Of a stretch of DNA of 64,000 bases, positions 56,328-64,000 are shown piece by piece. The DNA is taken from NCBI RefSeq assembly GCF_020510525.1, contig NZ_CP075188.1:1178001-1242000 (forward strand), in the 5' to 3' direction. The stretch is from Quatrionicoccus australiensis (GTDB taxonomy: Bacteria > Pseudomonadota > Gammaproteobacteria > Burkholderiales > Rhodocyclaceae). The notes under the pieces are model-generated. The model made no database searches and was not told the DNA's origin. It saw only the letters and a program-made list of their open reading frames with translations. The translations under genes were made by a program, and so were the position numbers. Position 1 is the stretch's first letter; each line of letters opens with the position of its first letter.

Positions 56328-56475
56328 TTCGGGGTTCTCCTCTTGCGGGTCTTGTTGCTGATCCATGGCTTGCATTCTAGGGAGGGCAAGCCATGGTGTC
56401 TGTTGCGCAAGAGTGGCCACGACGTAACGTGGCTTGATGTTCTATGACGCTTTGTAACCGGCGGCGGGAGATGGC

Positions 56476-57912
56476 CTACTGGTGAGCCTTCCAGGCCAGC
56501 GTGAAGCGGGCGCCGCCGAGCGGTGCGGCTTCGGCGGTGGCGGTGCCGCCGTGCAGTTCAAGCACGCGGCGGGCGATCGCCAGACCGAGGCCGTAACCAC
56601 CGGTCGCCCGGTCGCGCGAGCGGTCGAGGCGGGTAAAGGCGGAGAAGACATGGTCGCGCTCTTCCGGCGGGATGCCGATGCCGTCGTCGTCGACGTGGAT
56701 CAGGATGCGTTCGCCATCGACTTCGGCGCTGACCACGATCTGCCGGCTGGCGTACTTGAAGGCATTGCGCAGCAGGTTGCGCAGCGCGTAGGGCATGGCC
56801 TTGCGGTCGAGATCGACATTGAGCTTTTCCGGCAGTTTTTCGGTGTCGACCGTAATCTGCAACTGGCGGCCGAGCAGGCGGACGCTATCGACCTCATCGG
56901 CCAGCCATTCGTCGAACTGGACGCTGGAAAAGTGCGGCTGCGGCGCTTCACGCTCGAAGCGGGCATAGGTCAGGCTGGTGTCGATGAGGTGGTCGAGCTC
57001 GTCGAGATCAGCCTCCATCATGCCCCACAGGCGCTCGCGCTCGGCAGTCTCATCGGTCTCGGTGAGCATTTCCAGCGCAAAGCGCATGCGCGCGATCGGC
57101 GTGCGCAGTTCGTGCGAAATGCCGCAGGACAGTTCGCGATGCGTCGCGAGCAGTTGCTGCACACGTTCGGCCATGCTGTTCATGGTGTCGGAGAGCGGTG
57201 CGATCAGCTGACTGATGGCGGGGGGCGAGCGGGCGTCGAAATTGCCGTCGCCGAGATCGCGTGCGGTCTGGCGCAGCGACTCGAGGTCGCGCCAGATCGG
57301 GCGGACCCAGAACCACAGCGCGATCCCGAAGATGACGCCGATCAGGCTCCAGGTCAGCAGGCGCAGGCGCAACTCGAGCGGCAGGCGTTCGGCGAGTTCC
57401 GGGTTGCGGTTGGCGGCGAGCGGGCCGACCACGAGCACCTGGCTGCTGTTGCCGAGGCGGTGGTACATGATGTCGCCGTCGTGGTCGATGGCAATGTCGC
57501 CGGCGTCGAGCTTGCTGACCTGGACCGGGGTCAGGCGGCGGTCGAGCGACATGCGCTCGACGATGTCGAGCTTGTACGAGAATTTCTCGTCGAGCTCCTT
57601 GATGTTGCGTTGCCAGGTCGTGCGCGGATGGCGAAAGAGCTCGTCTTCGATCAGCGTGATCGTGCCACGCATGAAGCGGCGCGCGTAATCATCGGTGATG
57701 CCGCGCTGGGCCGTGGAAATGATGAAGTCGGCGGTAAACGCGATGGCGACGAAGGAGCCCATCGCCAGCAGGTAGAAGTTGAAGAACAGCTTGGACAGGC
57801 TGTAGCGGCCGCCCCGCCAGCGCGGCAGCGAAACGCGGAACAGCGAGCGGGCAAGCCCCTGGCTGCTTTCGCTGGCTTCCTTGTCGGCCGGCGCCGGCTC
57901 AGTTCCAGTCAT
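56476..57912 (-). CDS. rstB: Sensor histidine kinase RstB
   Basis: A 478-residue inner-membrane kinase: two membrane segments (~40-60 and ~180-198), a periplasmic region between, HAMP, H box LSCGISHELRTPIARMRFAL, N box NLLRNAFKYASR, and DDDGIGIPPEERDHVFSAFT plus GGYGLGLAIARRVLELHGG. The HAMP-H-box region and pairing identify RstB. The start (57912) overlaps the rstA stop by 14 nt. Confidence 0.9.
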   Translation of the reverse strand: MTGTEPAPADKEASESSQGLARSLFRVSLPRWRGGRYSLSKLFFNFYLLAMGSFVAIAFTADFIISTAQRGITDDYARRFMRGTITLIEDELFRHPRTTWQRNIKELDEKFSYKLDIVERMSLDRRLTPVQVSKLDAGDIAIDHDGDIMYHRLGNSSQVLVVGPLAANRNPELAERLPLELRLRLLTWSLIGVIFGIALWFWVRPIWRDLESLRQTARDLGDGNFDARSPPAISQLIAPLSDTMNSMAERVQQLLATHRELSCGISHELRTPIARMRFALEMLTETDETAERERLWGMMEADLDELDHLIDTSLTYARFEREAPQPHFSSVQFDEWLADEVDSVRLLGRQLQITVDTEKLPEKLNVDLDRKAMPYALRNLLRNAFKYASRQIVVSAEVDGERILIHVDDDGIGIPPEERDHVFSAFTRLDRSRDRATGGYGLGLAIARRVLELHGGTATAEAAPLGGARFTLAWKAHQ

Positions 57913-58603
57913 GTTTGCTGAACAGGTAGCCCTTGCCGCGGACCGTCTTGATCCGGGTCGGATTTTCCGGATCGTCATTGAGTTTCTTGCGCAGGCGCGA
58001 GATGCGGGCGTCGATCGAGCGGTCCAGGCCGTCGAAGCCGATGCCGCGCAATTCCTGCAGCAGGTCGTCGCGCGACAGCACGTTGCCGGCATGTGAGGCG
58101 AGCAGCCAGAGCAGGTCGAACTCGGCGGTGGTCAGGTCGATCGTGATGCCGGTCAGCGAAGCCGTGCGGGTGGATTGGCTGATCCGGAACTGACCGAAAA
58201 CCATGGCTTCGGATTCGTCGCTGCTGCTTTCGCCGGTGTTCGGCCGACGCCGGAGCAGGGCCTTGATGCGGGCCAGCAGCACACGCGGCTGCACTGGCTT
58301 GGCGATGTAGTCGTCGGCGCCCATCTCGAGGCCGAGAATCTGGTCGAAGTCCTCGTCGCGCGCAGTGAGCATCAGGATCACGCCGCGATAGTTCTGGCGC
58401 ACGGCGCGGCAGACTTCGAAGCCGTCCTTGCCGGGCAGCATGACGTCGAGGATCACCAGATCCGGCTGTTCGGCCAGGATGCGGGTCTCGGCGGTGTCGC
58501 CGCGCGGTTCGATGGAGACCTGGAGATCGTTCTTGGTCAGGTATTCGGCGGTCAGTTCGGCCAGCCGTTCGTCGTCTTCGACAAGCAGGATACGTGTATT
58601 CAT
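57899..58603 (-). CDS. rstA: Response regulator RstA
   Basis: A 234-residue OmpR-family regulator. Phosphoacceptor Asp lies in LVILDVMLPGKDGFEVC, Thr in MLTARDED, Lys in DYIAKPVQP. The winged-helix DNA-binding domain (TTAEFDLLWLLASHAGNVLS, DRSIDARISRLRKKLNDD, RTVRGKGYLF) is complete. It precedes rstB on the same strand and overlaps it. Divergent from dsbB. Confidence 0.92.
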   Translation of the reverse strand: MNTRILLVEDDERLAELTAEYLTKNDLQVSIEPRGDTAETRILAEQPDLVILDVMLPGKDGFEVCRAVRQNYRGVILMLTARDEDFDQILGLEMGADDYIAKPVQPRVLLARIKALLRRRPNTGESSSDESEAMVFGQFRISQSTRTASLTGITIDLTTAEFDLLWLLASHAGNVLSRDDLLQELRGIGFDGLDRSIDARISRLRKKLNDDPENPTRIKTVRGKGYLFSKHDWN

Positions 58604-58645
58604 GCGCCAATCTTAACGGCGGGGCGGCCGGTGGTCCACCTTCTT

Positions 58646-58678
58646 GCGGTCAACCGCACTGCCAAGGCCATTTTCGCC
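58646..58678. repeat. GTCGAC-type interspersed repeat, copy 7 (degenerate)
   Basis: GCGGTCAACCGC (one changed base), 8-9 nt, then GGCCATTTTCGCC. It is directly upstream of the dsbB promoter region (GTTAGAAT). Confidence 0.45.
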
Positions 58679-58722
58679 GGGTTAGAATCCGGGCTCGCAT
58701 CAACTTTACTGGAAGCCTTGTT

Positions 58723-59214
58723 ATGCCTTGGTCCAAAGTGCCCGTCCGGGCCTGGTTTGCCGCCTTGTCGCTGGGTTGTTTCGGCCTCGTTGCGGTCGGT
58801 ATGGAATTACAGAGTCTGCTGCGCCTGGCGCCTTGTCCGCTGTGCATCTTTCAGCGCCTGCTCTATCTGGTGATCGGCGCGCTCGCCCTGTTCGGCTTCA
58901 TCCTGCCGCAGGGCCGTCAGGTGTGGACGGCGCTGATTGCAGTTGTCGCACTGTTTGGTGTCGGTGTTGCCGGTTACCAGACCTGGATGCAGGCTTTTCC
59001 CGAGCTGGCCAGCGAATGCAGCTATGTCGATCCGAACCTGATCGAGCGTTTTGTCGACTGGCTGGGCATGCAGTATTCGCCGCTCTTCCTGGCGACCGGT
59101 TTCTGTACCAGCAAGGAATGGGTATTCCTTGGCCTGTCGATGGCCAACTGGTCGGTACTGATGTTTGCCGGTATCGCGGCTTACGCTGCCTTGCTTTTCC
59201 GGCGCCGGGCCTGA
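58723..59214 (+). CDS. dsbB: Disulfide bond formation protein B
   Basis: Re-oxidises DsbA and passes electrons to quinones. The 163-residue protein has four membrane segments, the first Cys pair in LAPCPLCIFQRLLYL (CPLC) and the second in ASECSYVD and ATGFCTSKEW. A longer frame upstream is not needed: MPWSKVPVRAWFAALSLG at 58723 is a normal start. The stop is followed by the rpmG terminator hairpin, which may also work in this direction. Confidence 0.94.
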   Translation: MPWSKVPVRAWFAALSLGCFGLVAVGMELQSLLRLAPCPLCIFQRLLYLVIGALALFGFILPQGRQVWTALIAVVALFGVGVAGYQTWMQAFPELASECSYVDPNLIERFVDWLGMQYSPLFLATGFCTSKEWVFLGLSMANWSVLMFAGIAAYAALLFRRRA

Positions 59215-59221
59215 AAAAACA

Positions 59222-59243
59222 AAACCCGCCGAGAGGCGGGTTT
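59222..59243 (-). terminator. Intrinsic terminator for rpmB-rpmG
   Basis: AAACCCGCC and GGCGGGTTT form a 9-bp stem with a GAGA (plus strand) loop. On the minus strand a T-rich run (TTGTTTTTT) follows. Confidence 0.85.
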
Positions 59244-59266
59244 GTCGAAAGCTGGAGGATGCCGAA

Positions 59267-59434
59267 TTACTTCAGCTTCACTTCCTTGTAAGCAACGTGC
59301 TTACGGGCCTTCGGGTCATACTTGTTGAACTCCAGTTTGCCAGGCGTCGTGCGCTTGTTCTTGGAGGTGGTGTAGAAGTGTCCGGTACCAGCTGTAGATT
59401 CCAGCTTGATTTTTTCGCGTCCGCCTTTAGCCAT
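59267..59434 (-). CDS. rpmG: 50S ribosomal protein L33
   Basis: 55 residues, [20 protein letters not shown], then [20 protein letters not shown] and [14 protein letters not shown], an unmistakable bacterial L33. It lacks the CxxC pairs of the zinc-binding form. Follows rpmB after 19 nt. Confidence 0.97.
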   Translation of the reverse strand: MAKGGREKIKLESTAGTGHFYTTSKNKRTTPGKLEFNKYDPKARKHVAYKEVKLK

Positions 59435-59453
59435 TTTACTTATCCTTCCTTAA

Positions 59454-59687
59454 TCAGACTTCGCCGCGGGCACGCAGGTCGGCCAGAACGGTATCGATAC
59501 CATTCTTGTCGATCAGACGCAGACCGGCGTTGGAAACGCGCAGGCGGACGAAGCGGTTTTCGCTCTCGACCCAGAAGCGGCGATACTGCAGATTCGGCAG
59601 GAAGCGACGCTTCGTTCTATTGTTGGCGTGGGAAACTTTGTTCCCAACCATCGGGGCTTTACCCGTTACTTGGCAGACTCGCGCCAT
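59454..59687 (-). CDS. rpmB: 50S ribosomal protein L28
   Basis: 77 residues, [59 protein letters not shown]28. It lies directly upstream of rpmG, the usual bacterial order. A longer upstream frame is spurious. The start is ATG 59687, with GGAGC before it. Confidence 0.97.
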   Translation of the reverse strand: MARVCQVTGKAPMVGNKVSHANNRTKRRFLPNLQYRRFWVESENRFVRLRVSNAGLRLIDKNGIDTVLADLRARGEV

Positions 59688-59724
59688 GATTGGTGCTCCA
59701 GAATTCGCTAGAAGAAAGCCCGCG

Positions 59725-59753
59725 ATTTTACGAATAAGCCACGGTAATTTCAA
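59725..59753 (-). promoter_or_regulatory. rpmB-rpmG promoter
   Basis: On the minus strand TTGAAA (59753-59748), a 17-bp spacer and TAAAAT (59730-59725): 5/6 matches in both boxes, ideal spacing, 38 bp before the rpmB start. Confidence 0.8.
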
Positions 59754-59769
59754 GTACTTTTTGCTTTTT

Positions 59770-60450
59770 CTATAAAAGGCCACGCTCGGCGAAGGAGAGT
59801 GGCAGCTGATTGCCGGCCACGATGAAGTGGTCGAGCAGCCTGACATCGACCATGGCAAGCGCCTCCTTGAGCGAGCGGGTGAGCATTTCGTCGGCGCGTG
59901 ATGGCTCGGCGATGCCCGACGGATGGTTGTGCGCGAGGATGACGGCCGCGGCATTGTGGGCGAGGGCAATCTTGACCACTTCGCGGGGATAGACCGAAGT
60001 CTGGGTCAGCGAGCCGGTAAACAATTCCTCTGCTATTAGTAGACGATTCTGCGCATCGAGCCAGAGTGCCATGAAAATCTCGCGCGGCTGGCTGGCCAGT
60101 TTCAGGCGTAGCCAGTCGCGTACCGCGCCGGGGGCGGACAAGGTGTCGCGCTGCGCCAGTTCCTGGGAAAGGGCGCGCCGGCTCAGTTCGAAACTGGCTT
60201 TGAGTTGTGCCGCCTTGGCCAGGCCGATGCCCGAGACGCTGGCCAGTTCCTTCAGCGAGGCTTCGGCCAGGCGGCTCAAATGGCCGTCGAAGCGCTTCAA
60301 TAAATCGCGCGCCAGATCGACCGCGCTTTTGCCGCGCACGCCGACTCTTAAATAGATGGCGAGCAGTTCGGCATCGGAGAGCGCTTGCGGGCCATGCCGC
60401 AACAAACGTTCGCGCGGACGTTCGGCGAGGGGCCAGTCGGTGATCGACAT
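59770..60450 (-). CDS. radC: RadC/JAMM-domain DNA repair-family protein
   Basis: 226 residues. N-terminal helix-hairpin-helix region ([37 protein letters not shown]) and a C-terminal JAMM metalloprotease-like domain: motif [14 protein letters not shown] with His-x-His and Asp ligands. Despite the name, its role in repair is unproven. Divergent from coaBC, as often seen. Confidence 0.93.
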   Translation of the reverse strand: MSITDWPLAERPRERLLRHGPQALSDAELLAIYLRVGVRGKSAVDLARDLLKRFDGHLSRLAEASLKELASVSGIGLAKAAQLKASFELSRRALSQELAQRDTLSAPGAVRDWLRLKLASQPREIFMALWLDAQNRLLIAEELFTGSLTQTSVYPREVVKIALAHNAAAVILAHNHPSGIAEPSRADEMLTRSLKEALAMVDVRLLDHFIVAGNQLPLSFAERGLL

Positions 60451-60496
60451 GCTAATTCCAGTAAAATGGAAAGGCTCTCATTCTAATGGCAAGACA

Positions 60497-61699
60497 ATGG
60501 AATTAAATGCAAAACGCATAGTTCTTGGCGTGACCGGTGGTATCGCTGCCTACAAGGCGGCGGAACTGGTTCGTCTGCTGGGCAAGCAGGGCGCCGACGT
60601 GCAGGTGGCGATGACCGAGGGCGCGACGCACTTCGTGACGACGACCACTTTCCAGGCCCTGTCCGGCAAGGCGGTATTCACCGACCAGTGGGATCAGCGC
60701 ATGCCGAACGCCATGGCGCATATCGATCTGTCGCGTGCGGCCGACCTGATCCTGGTGGCGCCCGCTTCCGCCGACTTCCTGGCACGCATCGCCCACGGTT
60801 TTGCCGATGACCTGTTGTCTACCATGGTGCTGGCGCGCGCTTGCCCGCTGCTCGTGGCGCCGGCGATGAATCTGCAGATGTGGCAGAACCCGGCGACGCA
60901 GCGCAATGTCGCGCAACTCGCCGCCGATGGCGTGCAGCTGCTCGGTCCGGCCAGCGGCGAGCAGGCCTGCGGCGAAGTCGGTGCCGGTCGCATGCTGGAG
61001 CCGGAAGAGATTCTCGAAGAGGTGATCGCCTTCTTCACGCCCAAGGTGCTGGCCGGACGCAAGGTGGTGATTACGGCCGGACCGACTTTCGAGGCGATCG
61101 ACCCGGTGCGCGGCATTACCAACCTGTCGTCCGGGCGCATGGGTTATGCGCTGGCACGTGCTGCGCGCCAGGCCGGGGCGCAGGTGACGCTGGTTTCCGG
61201 GCCGGTTGCTTTTGCCGCGCCACAGGGCGTCGACCGTATCAATGTGCGCAGTGCGCTCGAAATGCATGCGGCGGTGATGGGCGCGGTCGGCGCTGCCGAT
61301 ATTTTCATCGGCGTTGCGGCGGTGGCCGACTACCGCGTCGCGAATGCTGCCGAGCACAAGCTGAAGAAGGATACGGGCGGCATTCCGCCGATCGAGCTGG
61401 TTGAAAACCCGGACATCCTGGCCGAAGTCGCCGCCTTGCCGGCCGCGCCGTTCTGCGTCGGCTTTGCGGCCGAGAGCCGCAATCTCGAAGACTATGCGCA
61501 GGCCAAGCGCAAAAAGAAGAATATCCCGCTGATTGCCGGCAACCTGATCCAGGACGGCTTCGGCGGCGACGACAACCGGCTAGTCCTGTTCGACGATGCC
61601 GGTGTCCATCCGCTGACGCCGGCGCCGAAATCGGTGCTGGCCCGTCAGCTTGTTGAACACATTGCCCACATGACAGGAAACACCGATGCACACGATTGA
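60497..61699 (+). CDS. coaBC: Bifunctional phosphopantothenoylcysteine synthetase/decarboxylase
   Basis: Carries out two steps of CoA synthesis. The N-terminal CoaC flavoprotein ([56 protein letters not shown]) binds FMN; the C-terminal CoaB domain has [30 protein letters not shown] and [20 protein letters not shown]. 400 residues from ATG 60497. A -10-like TAAAAT lies upstream. dut begins 14 nt before its stop, a conserved pair. The panD/C/B genes at the other end of the window feed the same pathway. Confidence 0.95.
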   Translation: MELNAKRIVLGVTGGIAAYKAAELVRLLGKQGADVQVAMTEGATHFVTTTTFQALSGKAVFTDQWDQRMPNAMAHIDLSRAADLILVAPASADFLARIAHGFADDLLSTMVLARACPLLVAPAMNLQMWQNPATQRNVAQLAADGVQLLGPASGEQACGEVGAGRMLEPEEILEEVIAFFTPKVLAGRKVVITAGPTFEAIDPVRGITNLSSGRMGYALARAARQAGAQVTLVSGPVAFAAPQGVDRINVRSALEMHAAVMGAVGAADIFIGVAAVADYRVANAAEHKLKKDTGGIPPIELVENPDILAEVAALPAAPFCVGFAAESRNLEDYAQAKRKKKNIPLIAGNLIQDGFGGDDNRLVLFDDAGVHPLTPAPKSVLARQLVEHIAHMTGNTDAHD

Positions 61700-62135
61700 C
61701 GTCAAGATTCTCGACAACCGCCTGCGCGATACGCCGCCGCACTATGCAACGCCCGGCTCGGCCGGCCTCGACCTGCGCGCCTGCATCGCCGAACCGCTCA
61801 CCGTGGCACCCGGCCAGACGACGCTGGTGCCGACCGGCATGGCCATCCATCTGGCCGATCCCGGCCTGGCGGCAATGATCCTGCCGCGCTCCGGCCTCGG
61901 TCACAAGCACGGCATCGTGCTCGGCAACCTGACCGGCCTGATCGACAGCGATTACCAGGGCGAGTTGATGGTCTCGGTGTGGAACCGCGGCCAGACTGAA
62001 TTCACGCTTAATCCGCTCGATCGCATCGCGCAGATGATCATCGTGCCGGTGCTGCAGGTCGGCTTCAATATTGTTGACGAGTTCGACGCCAGCAAGCGTG
62101 GCGAGGGCGGTTTCGGCAGTACCGGCCACGCCTGA
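61686..62135 (+). CDS. dut: dUTPase
   Basis: Hydrolyses dUTP to dUMP and PPi. The 149-residue trimeric enzyme shows all five motifs: [11 protein letters not shown] (1), [16 protein letters not shown] (2), [13 protein letters not shown] (3), [12 protein letters not shown] (4) and [12 protein letters not shown] (5). It overlaps coaBC by 14 nt. Confidence 0.96.
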   Translation: MHTIDVKILDNRLRDTPPHYATPGSAGLDLRACIAEPLTVAPGQTTLVPTGMAIHLADPGLAAMILPRSGLGHKHGIVLGNLTGLIDSDYQGELMVSVWNRGQTEFTLNPLDRIAQMIIVPVLQVGFNIVDEFDASKRGEGGFGSTGHA

Positions 62136-62143
62136 GCAAATAT

Positions 62144-62383
62144 TTAGTGCGCGGGGTGCAGCGCCGCGTTCAGATGGTCGATGACTTCCGCCCAGGCGGC
62201 ATCGACCAGGATTTCCTCACGCAGGAAAGTGGCCTGGGCCGGGCTCCAGAACGGGGCATCGGCCAGGCGGGCCGGTTCGGGTAGCGGGCCGTGCGTTTCG
62301 ATGAAGCGCGCGATGTCCGCATCTTCCGACGGCAATCCCAATTGGGCGAACAGATTGCGCATGCTGTGGCTGTGGGTTTCCAT
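62144..62383 (-). CDS. DUF2789 family protein
   Basis: 79 residues, METHSHSMRNLFAQLGLPSE, ARLADAPFWSPAQATFLREE, AAWAEVIDHLNAAL: a small helical protein of the DUF2789 family, function unknown. The stop lies 8 nt past the convergent dut stop. Confidence 0.85.
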   Translation of the reverse strand: METHSHSMRNLFAQLGLPSEDADIARFIETHGPLPEPARLADAPFWSPAQATFLREEILVDAAWAEVIDHLNAALHPAH

Positions 62384-62462
62384 GGCTGACCTCGATGTGA
62401 TTGTTTGTTGCGGCGGCCGAATGTGGCGTGCTGCAGGTTGGAGTCCGGCGCGCCGGCAAAGT

Positions 62463-63863
62463 TCATGACGCCGTCAGCGGCGTAGCGGTCGACGCCGGCT
62501 GCAGCATGTTTTCCGGGCGCACCCATTGCGCGTACTCGGCGGCCGTCAGGTAGCCCAGGGCCAGTGCCGCTTCTTCCAGTGTCGATGCGTCGCGCTGCGC
62601 CTTCTTGGCGATCTCCGCCGCCCGGTCGTAGCCGATGTGCGGCGTCAGTGCCGTGACCAGCATCAGCGAGCGTTGCAGCAGTTCGGTGATGCGTTCGCGG
62701 TTGGCCGTGATGCCGCGCGCGCAGTGCTGCTCGAAGCTGCGCATGCCGTCGGCGAGCAGGCGGATGCTGAAGAGGAAGTTGTGGGCGATCAGCGGCTTGC
62801 AGACATTAAGTTCGAAATTGCCGGCCGCGCCGCCCATACTGATCGCCACGTCGTTGGCCATAACCTGGATGCAGGCCATGGCGAGCGCCTCGCTTTGCGT
62901 CGGGTTGACCTTGCCGGGCATGATCGAACTGCCCGGCTCGTTTTCGGGCAGGGCAATTTCGCCCAGTCCGGCACGTGGACCGCTGGCCAGCCAGCGAATG
63001 TCGTTGGCGATCTTGCTGAGTGCAACCGCCAGCACCTTGAGGCCGCCATGTACGGCGACCATCGCGTCGTGCCCGGCCAGGGCCGCGAACTTGTTGCCGG
63101 CGCTGGTGAAGAGCAGTCTGCTGCGCTGAGCGACCTCGGTCGCAACGCGCCTCCCGAATTCCGGGTGCGTGTTGAGGCCGGTGCCGACCGCCGTGCCGCC
63201 CACGGCGAGCGGGTAAAGCGCCGGCAGCAGCACGTCGATTACGCTTTGCGCCTGATCGAGTTGCGCGACGTAGCCGGAAAATTCCTGGCCCAGCGTCAGT
63301 GGCGTCGCGTCCTGCAAATGCGTGCGGCCGATCTTGATGATGCTGGCGAATTCGCCGGCTTTGGCGTCCAGCGTGTGGCGCAGGGCGCTCAGCGCCGGCA
63401 GCAGTTGCTGCACGATGCCGGTCGCCGCGGCGACGTGCATGGCGCTCGGGAACATGTCGTTCGAGGATTGCCCGAGATTGACCGCATCGTTGGGATGCAC
63501 AGGCTGTCCGAGTTGCTCTCCGGCAAGGCGGGCGAGCACTTCGTTCACGTTCATGTTGGTCTGCGTGCCGGAACCGGTTTGCCAGACGGAGAGCGGGAAT
63601 TCGGCGGCGTATTCGCCCTTTGCCACGGCGTCGCCGGCAGCGGCGATGGCGGACGCCGTGTCCGGCGGCAGCAGGCCGAGTTCACCATTGACGCGGGCGG
63701 CAGCGGCCTTGAGCAGGGCGAGGGCGCGGATCAGTTCCTCCGGCATGCGCTCGCGGGAGATGGCGAAATGCTGCAGCGAGCGCTGCGTCTGGGCGCCCCA
63801 CAGATGCTCGGCGGGAACCTCGATGGCGCCGAAGGCGTCGTGTTCGGTGCGGGTGTTGCGCAT
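62463..63863 (-). CDS. fumC: Class II fumarate hydratase
   Basis: Interconverts fumarate and malate in the TCA cycle without an Fe-S cluster. The 466-residue protein has [78 protein letters not shown] and the signature [11 protein letters not shown]. The C-terminal tail ([16 protein letters not shown]) is partly encoded by a GTCGAC repeat. GAGG precedes the ATG. Confidence 0.95.
   Translation of the reverse strand: MRNTRTEHDAFGAIEVPAEHLWGAQTQRSLQHFAISRERMPEELIRALALLKAAAARVNGELGLLPPDTASAIAAAGDAVAKGEYAAEFPLSVWQTGSGTQTNMNVNEVLARLAGEQLGQPVHPNDAVNLGQSSNDMFPSAMHVAAATGIVQQLLPALSALRHTLDAKAGEFASIIKIGRTHLQDATPLTLGQEFSGYVAQLDQAQSVIDVLLPALYPLAVGGTAVGTGLNTHPEFGRRVATEVAQRSRLLFTSAGNKFAALAGHDAMVAVHGGLKVLAVALSKIANDIRWLASGPRAGLGEIALPENEPGSSIMPGKVNPTQSEALAMACIQVMANDVAISMGGAAGNFELNVCKPLIAHNFLFSIRLLADGMRSFEQHCARGITANRERITELLQRSLMLVTALTPHIGYDRAAEIAKKAQRDASTLEEAALALGYLTAAEYAQWVRPENMLQPASTATPLTAS
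62485..62513. repeat. GTCGAC-type interspersed repeat, copy 8 (fumC tail)
   Basis: GCGGTCGACGC, about 8 nt, then GCATGTTTTCC. It encodes the final residues of FumC, beyond the conserved fold. Confidence 0.4.
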
Positions 63864-63921
63864 GGCTGGCCTCGCTTTCTCCCTATTAAGAGAGCGTTGC
63901 CGGCCGGAGGTTCAGAAATCG

Positions 63922-63964
63922 TGCCTTTTTACCGGTCGACCGTCTGGCGCGGCCGTTTTTCGCC
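63922..63964. repeat. GTCGAC-type interspersed repeat, copy 9
   Basis: GCCTTTTTA, CCGGTCGACCG (63932-63942), 9 nt, GCCGTTTTTCGCC. It has T-rich arms on both sides like copy 2. Intergenic, upstream of fumC. Confidence 0.65.
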
Positions 63965-64000
63965 TAGTCAGCTTCCGGCGGGTTGTTGCAGAAGCGCAGT
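63964..64000 (-). CDS. 3' end of an unidentified gene (partial)
   Basis: A minus-strand reading frame enters from the window edge and ends at TAG (63964-63966): residues LRFCNNPPEAD. Too short to assign. It would be transcribed toward fumC with the repeat between. Confidence 0.35.
   Translation of the reverse strand, partial: LRFCNNPPEAD

Overview
This is a GC-rich, densely coding chromosomal window from a Gram-negative proteobacterium. Gene content and protein sequences point to a betaproteobacterium, most likely Rhodocyclales (Dechloromonas/Azonexus-like). That placement is an inference from recognised housekeeping proteins and was not checked by database search. No rRNA, tRNA or CRISPR array was found.

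Layout. Positions 1-8.5 kb carry a minus-strand housekeeping run: panD (cut by the window edge), panC, panB, a DUF486 membrane protein, folK, pcnB, an MscS channel with a cyclic-nucleotide domain, a HAD hydrolase, hda and a membrane-anchored GH3 hydrolase. At 8.5-11.7 kb are creD and a diguanylate cyclase. At 11.8-19 kb is a type I restriction-modification locus ordered hsdR-hsdS-DUF1016 nuclease-hsdM; hsdR is interrupted by one in-frame amber codon, and an array of TTTAYGCGC half-sites lies before hsdM. At 19-21.3 kb are a cupin, a VOC protein and tyrS. At 21.3-24.9 kb is an accessory patch: a MerR/CMD deletion scar, an unknown membrane protein, a complete IS630-type element, and a protein joining a J-like domain, one membrane segment and a trypsin-like protease. 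At 24.9-33.3 kb are creB-creC, a PAS histidine kinase, a BchE-like radical SAM protein, purM, an RlpA-like protein and a response regulator with an unknown output region.

The window continues with miaA, a lemA-TPM-TPM cluster, ybaL, a GGDEF/EAL protein and mutL (33.3-42.8 kb). A 650-bp non-coding stretch with a nested inverted repeat then precedes a glycosyltransferase-like gene that carries a C10 tract just after its start. Next come an SpmA/SpmB-type fusion, an L,D-transpeptidase, a large hybrid kinase, and the run dedA-lipoprotein-purN-DUF3108-RsmB-like-mscS (44.7-55.7 kb). The last part holds three very small genes, rstA-rstB, dsbB, rpmB-rpmG, radC, coaBC, dut, a DUF2789 gene and fumC (55.7-64 kb).

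How genes connect. panB/C/D and coaBC belong to the pantothenate/CoA pathway. purM and purN are two purine steps in separate clusters. CreB-CreC (25-27 kb) and CreD (8.5 kb) are 16 kb apart, but a perfect TTCAC-N6-TTCAC CreB box precedes creD and a similar triple box precedes the radical SAM gene.

The most unusual window-wide signal is an interspersed repeat built on the palindrome CGGTCGACCG, with T/A-rich GCC...TTTTT...GCC arms at a roughly constant distance. It occurs between genes and also inside interdomain linkers (CreB, MutL twice) and a C-terminal tail (FumC).
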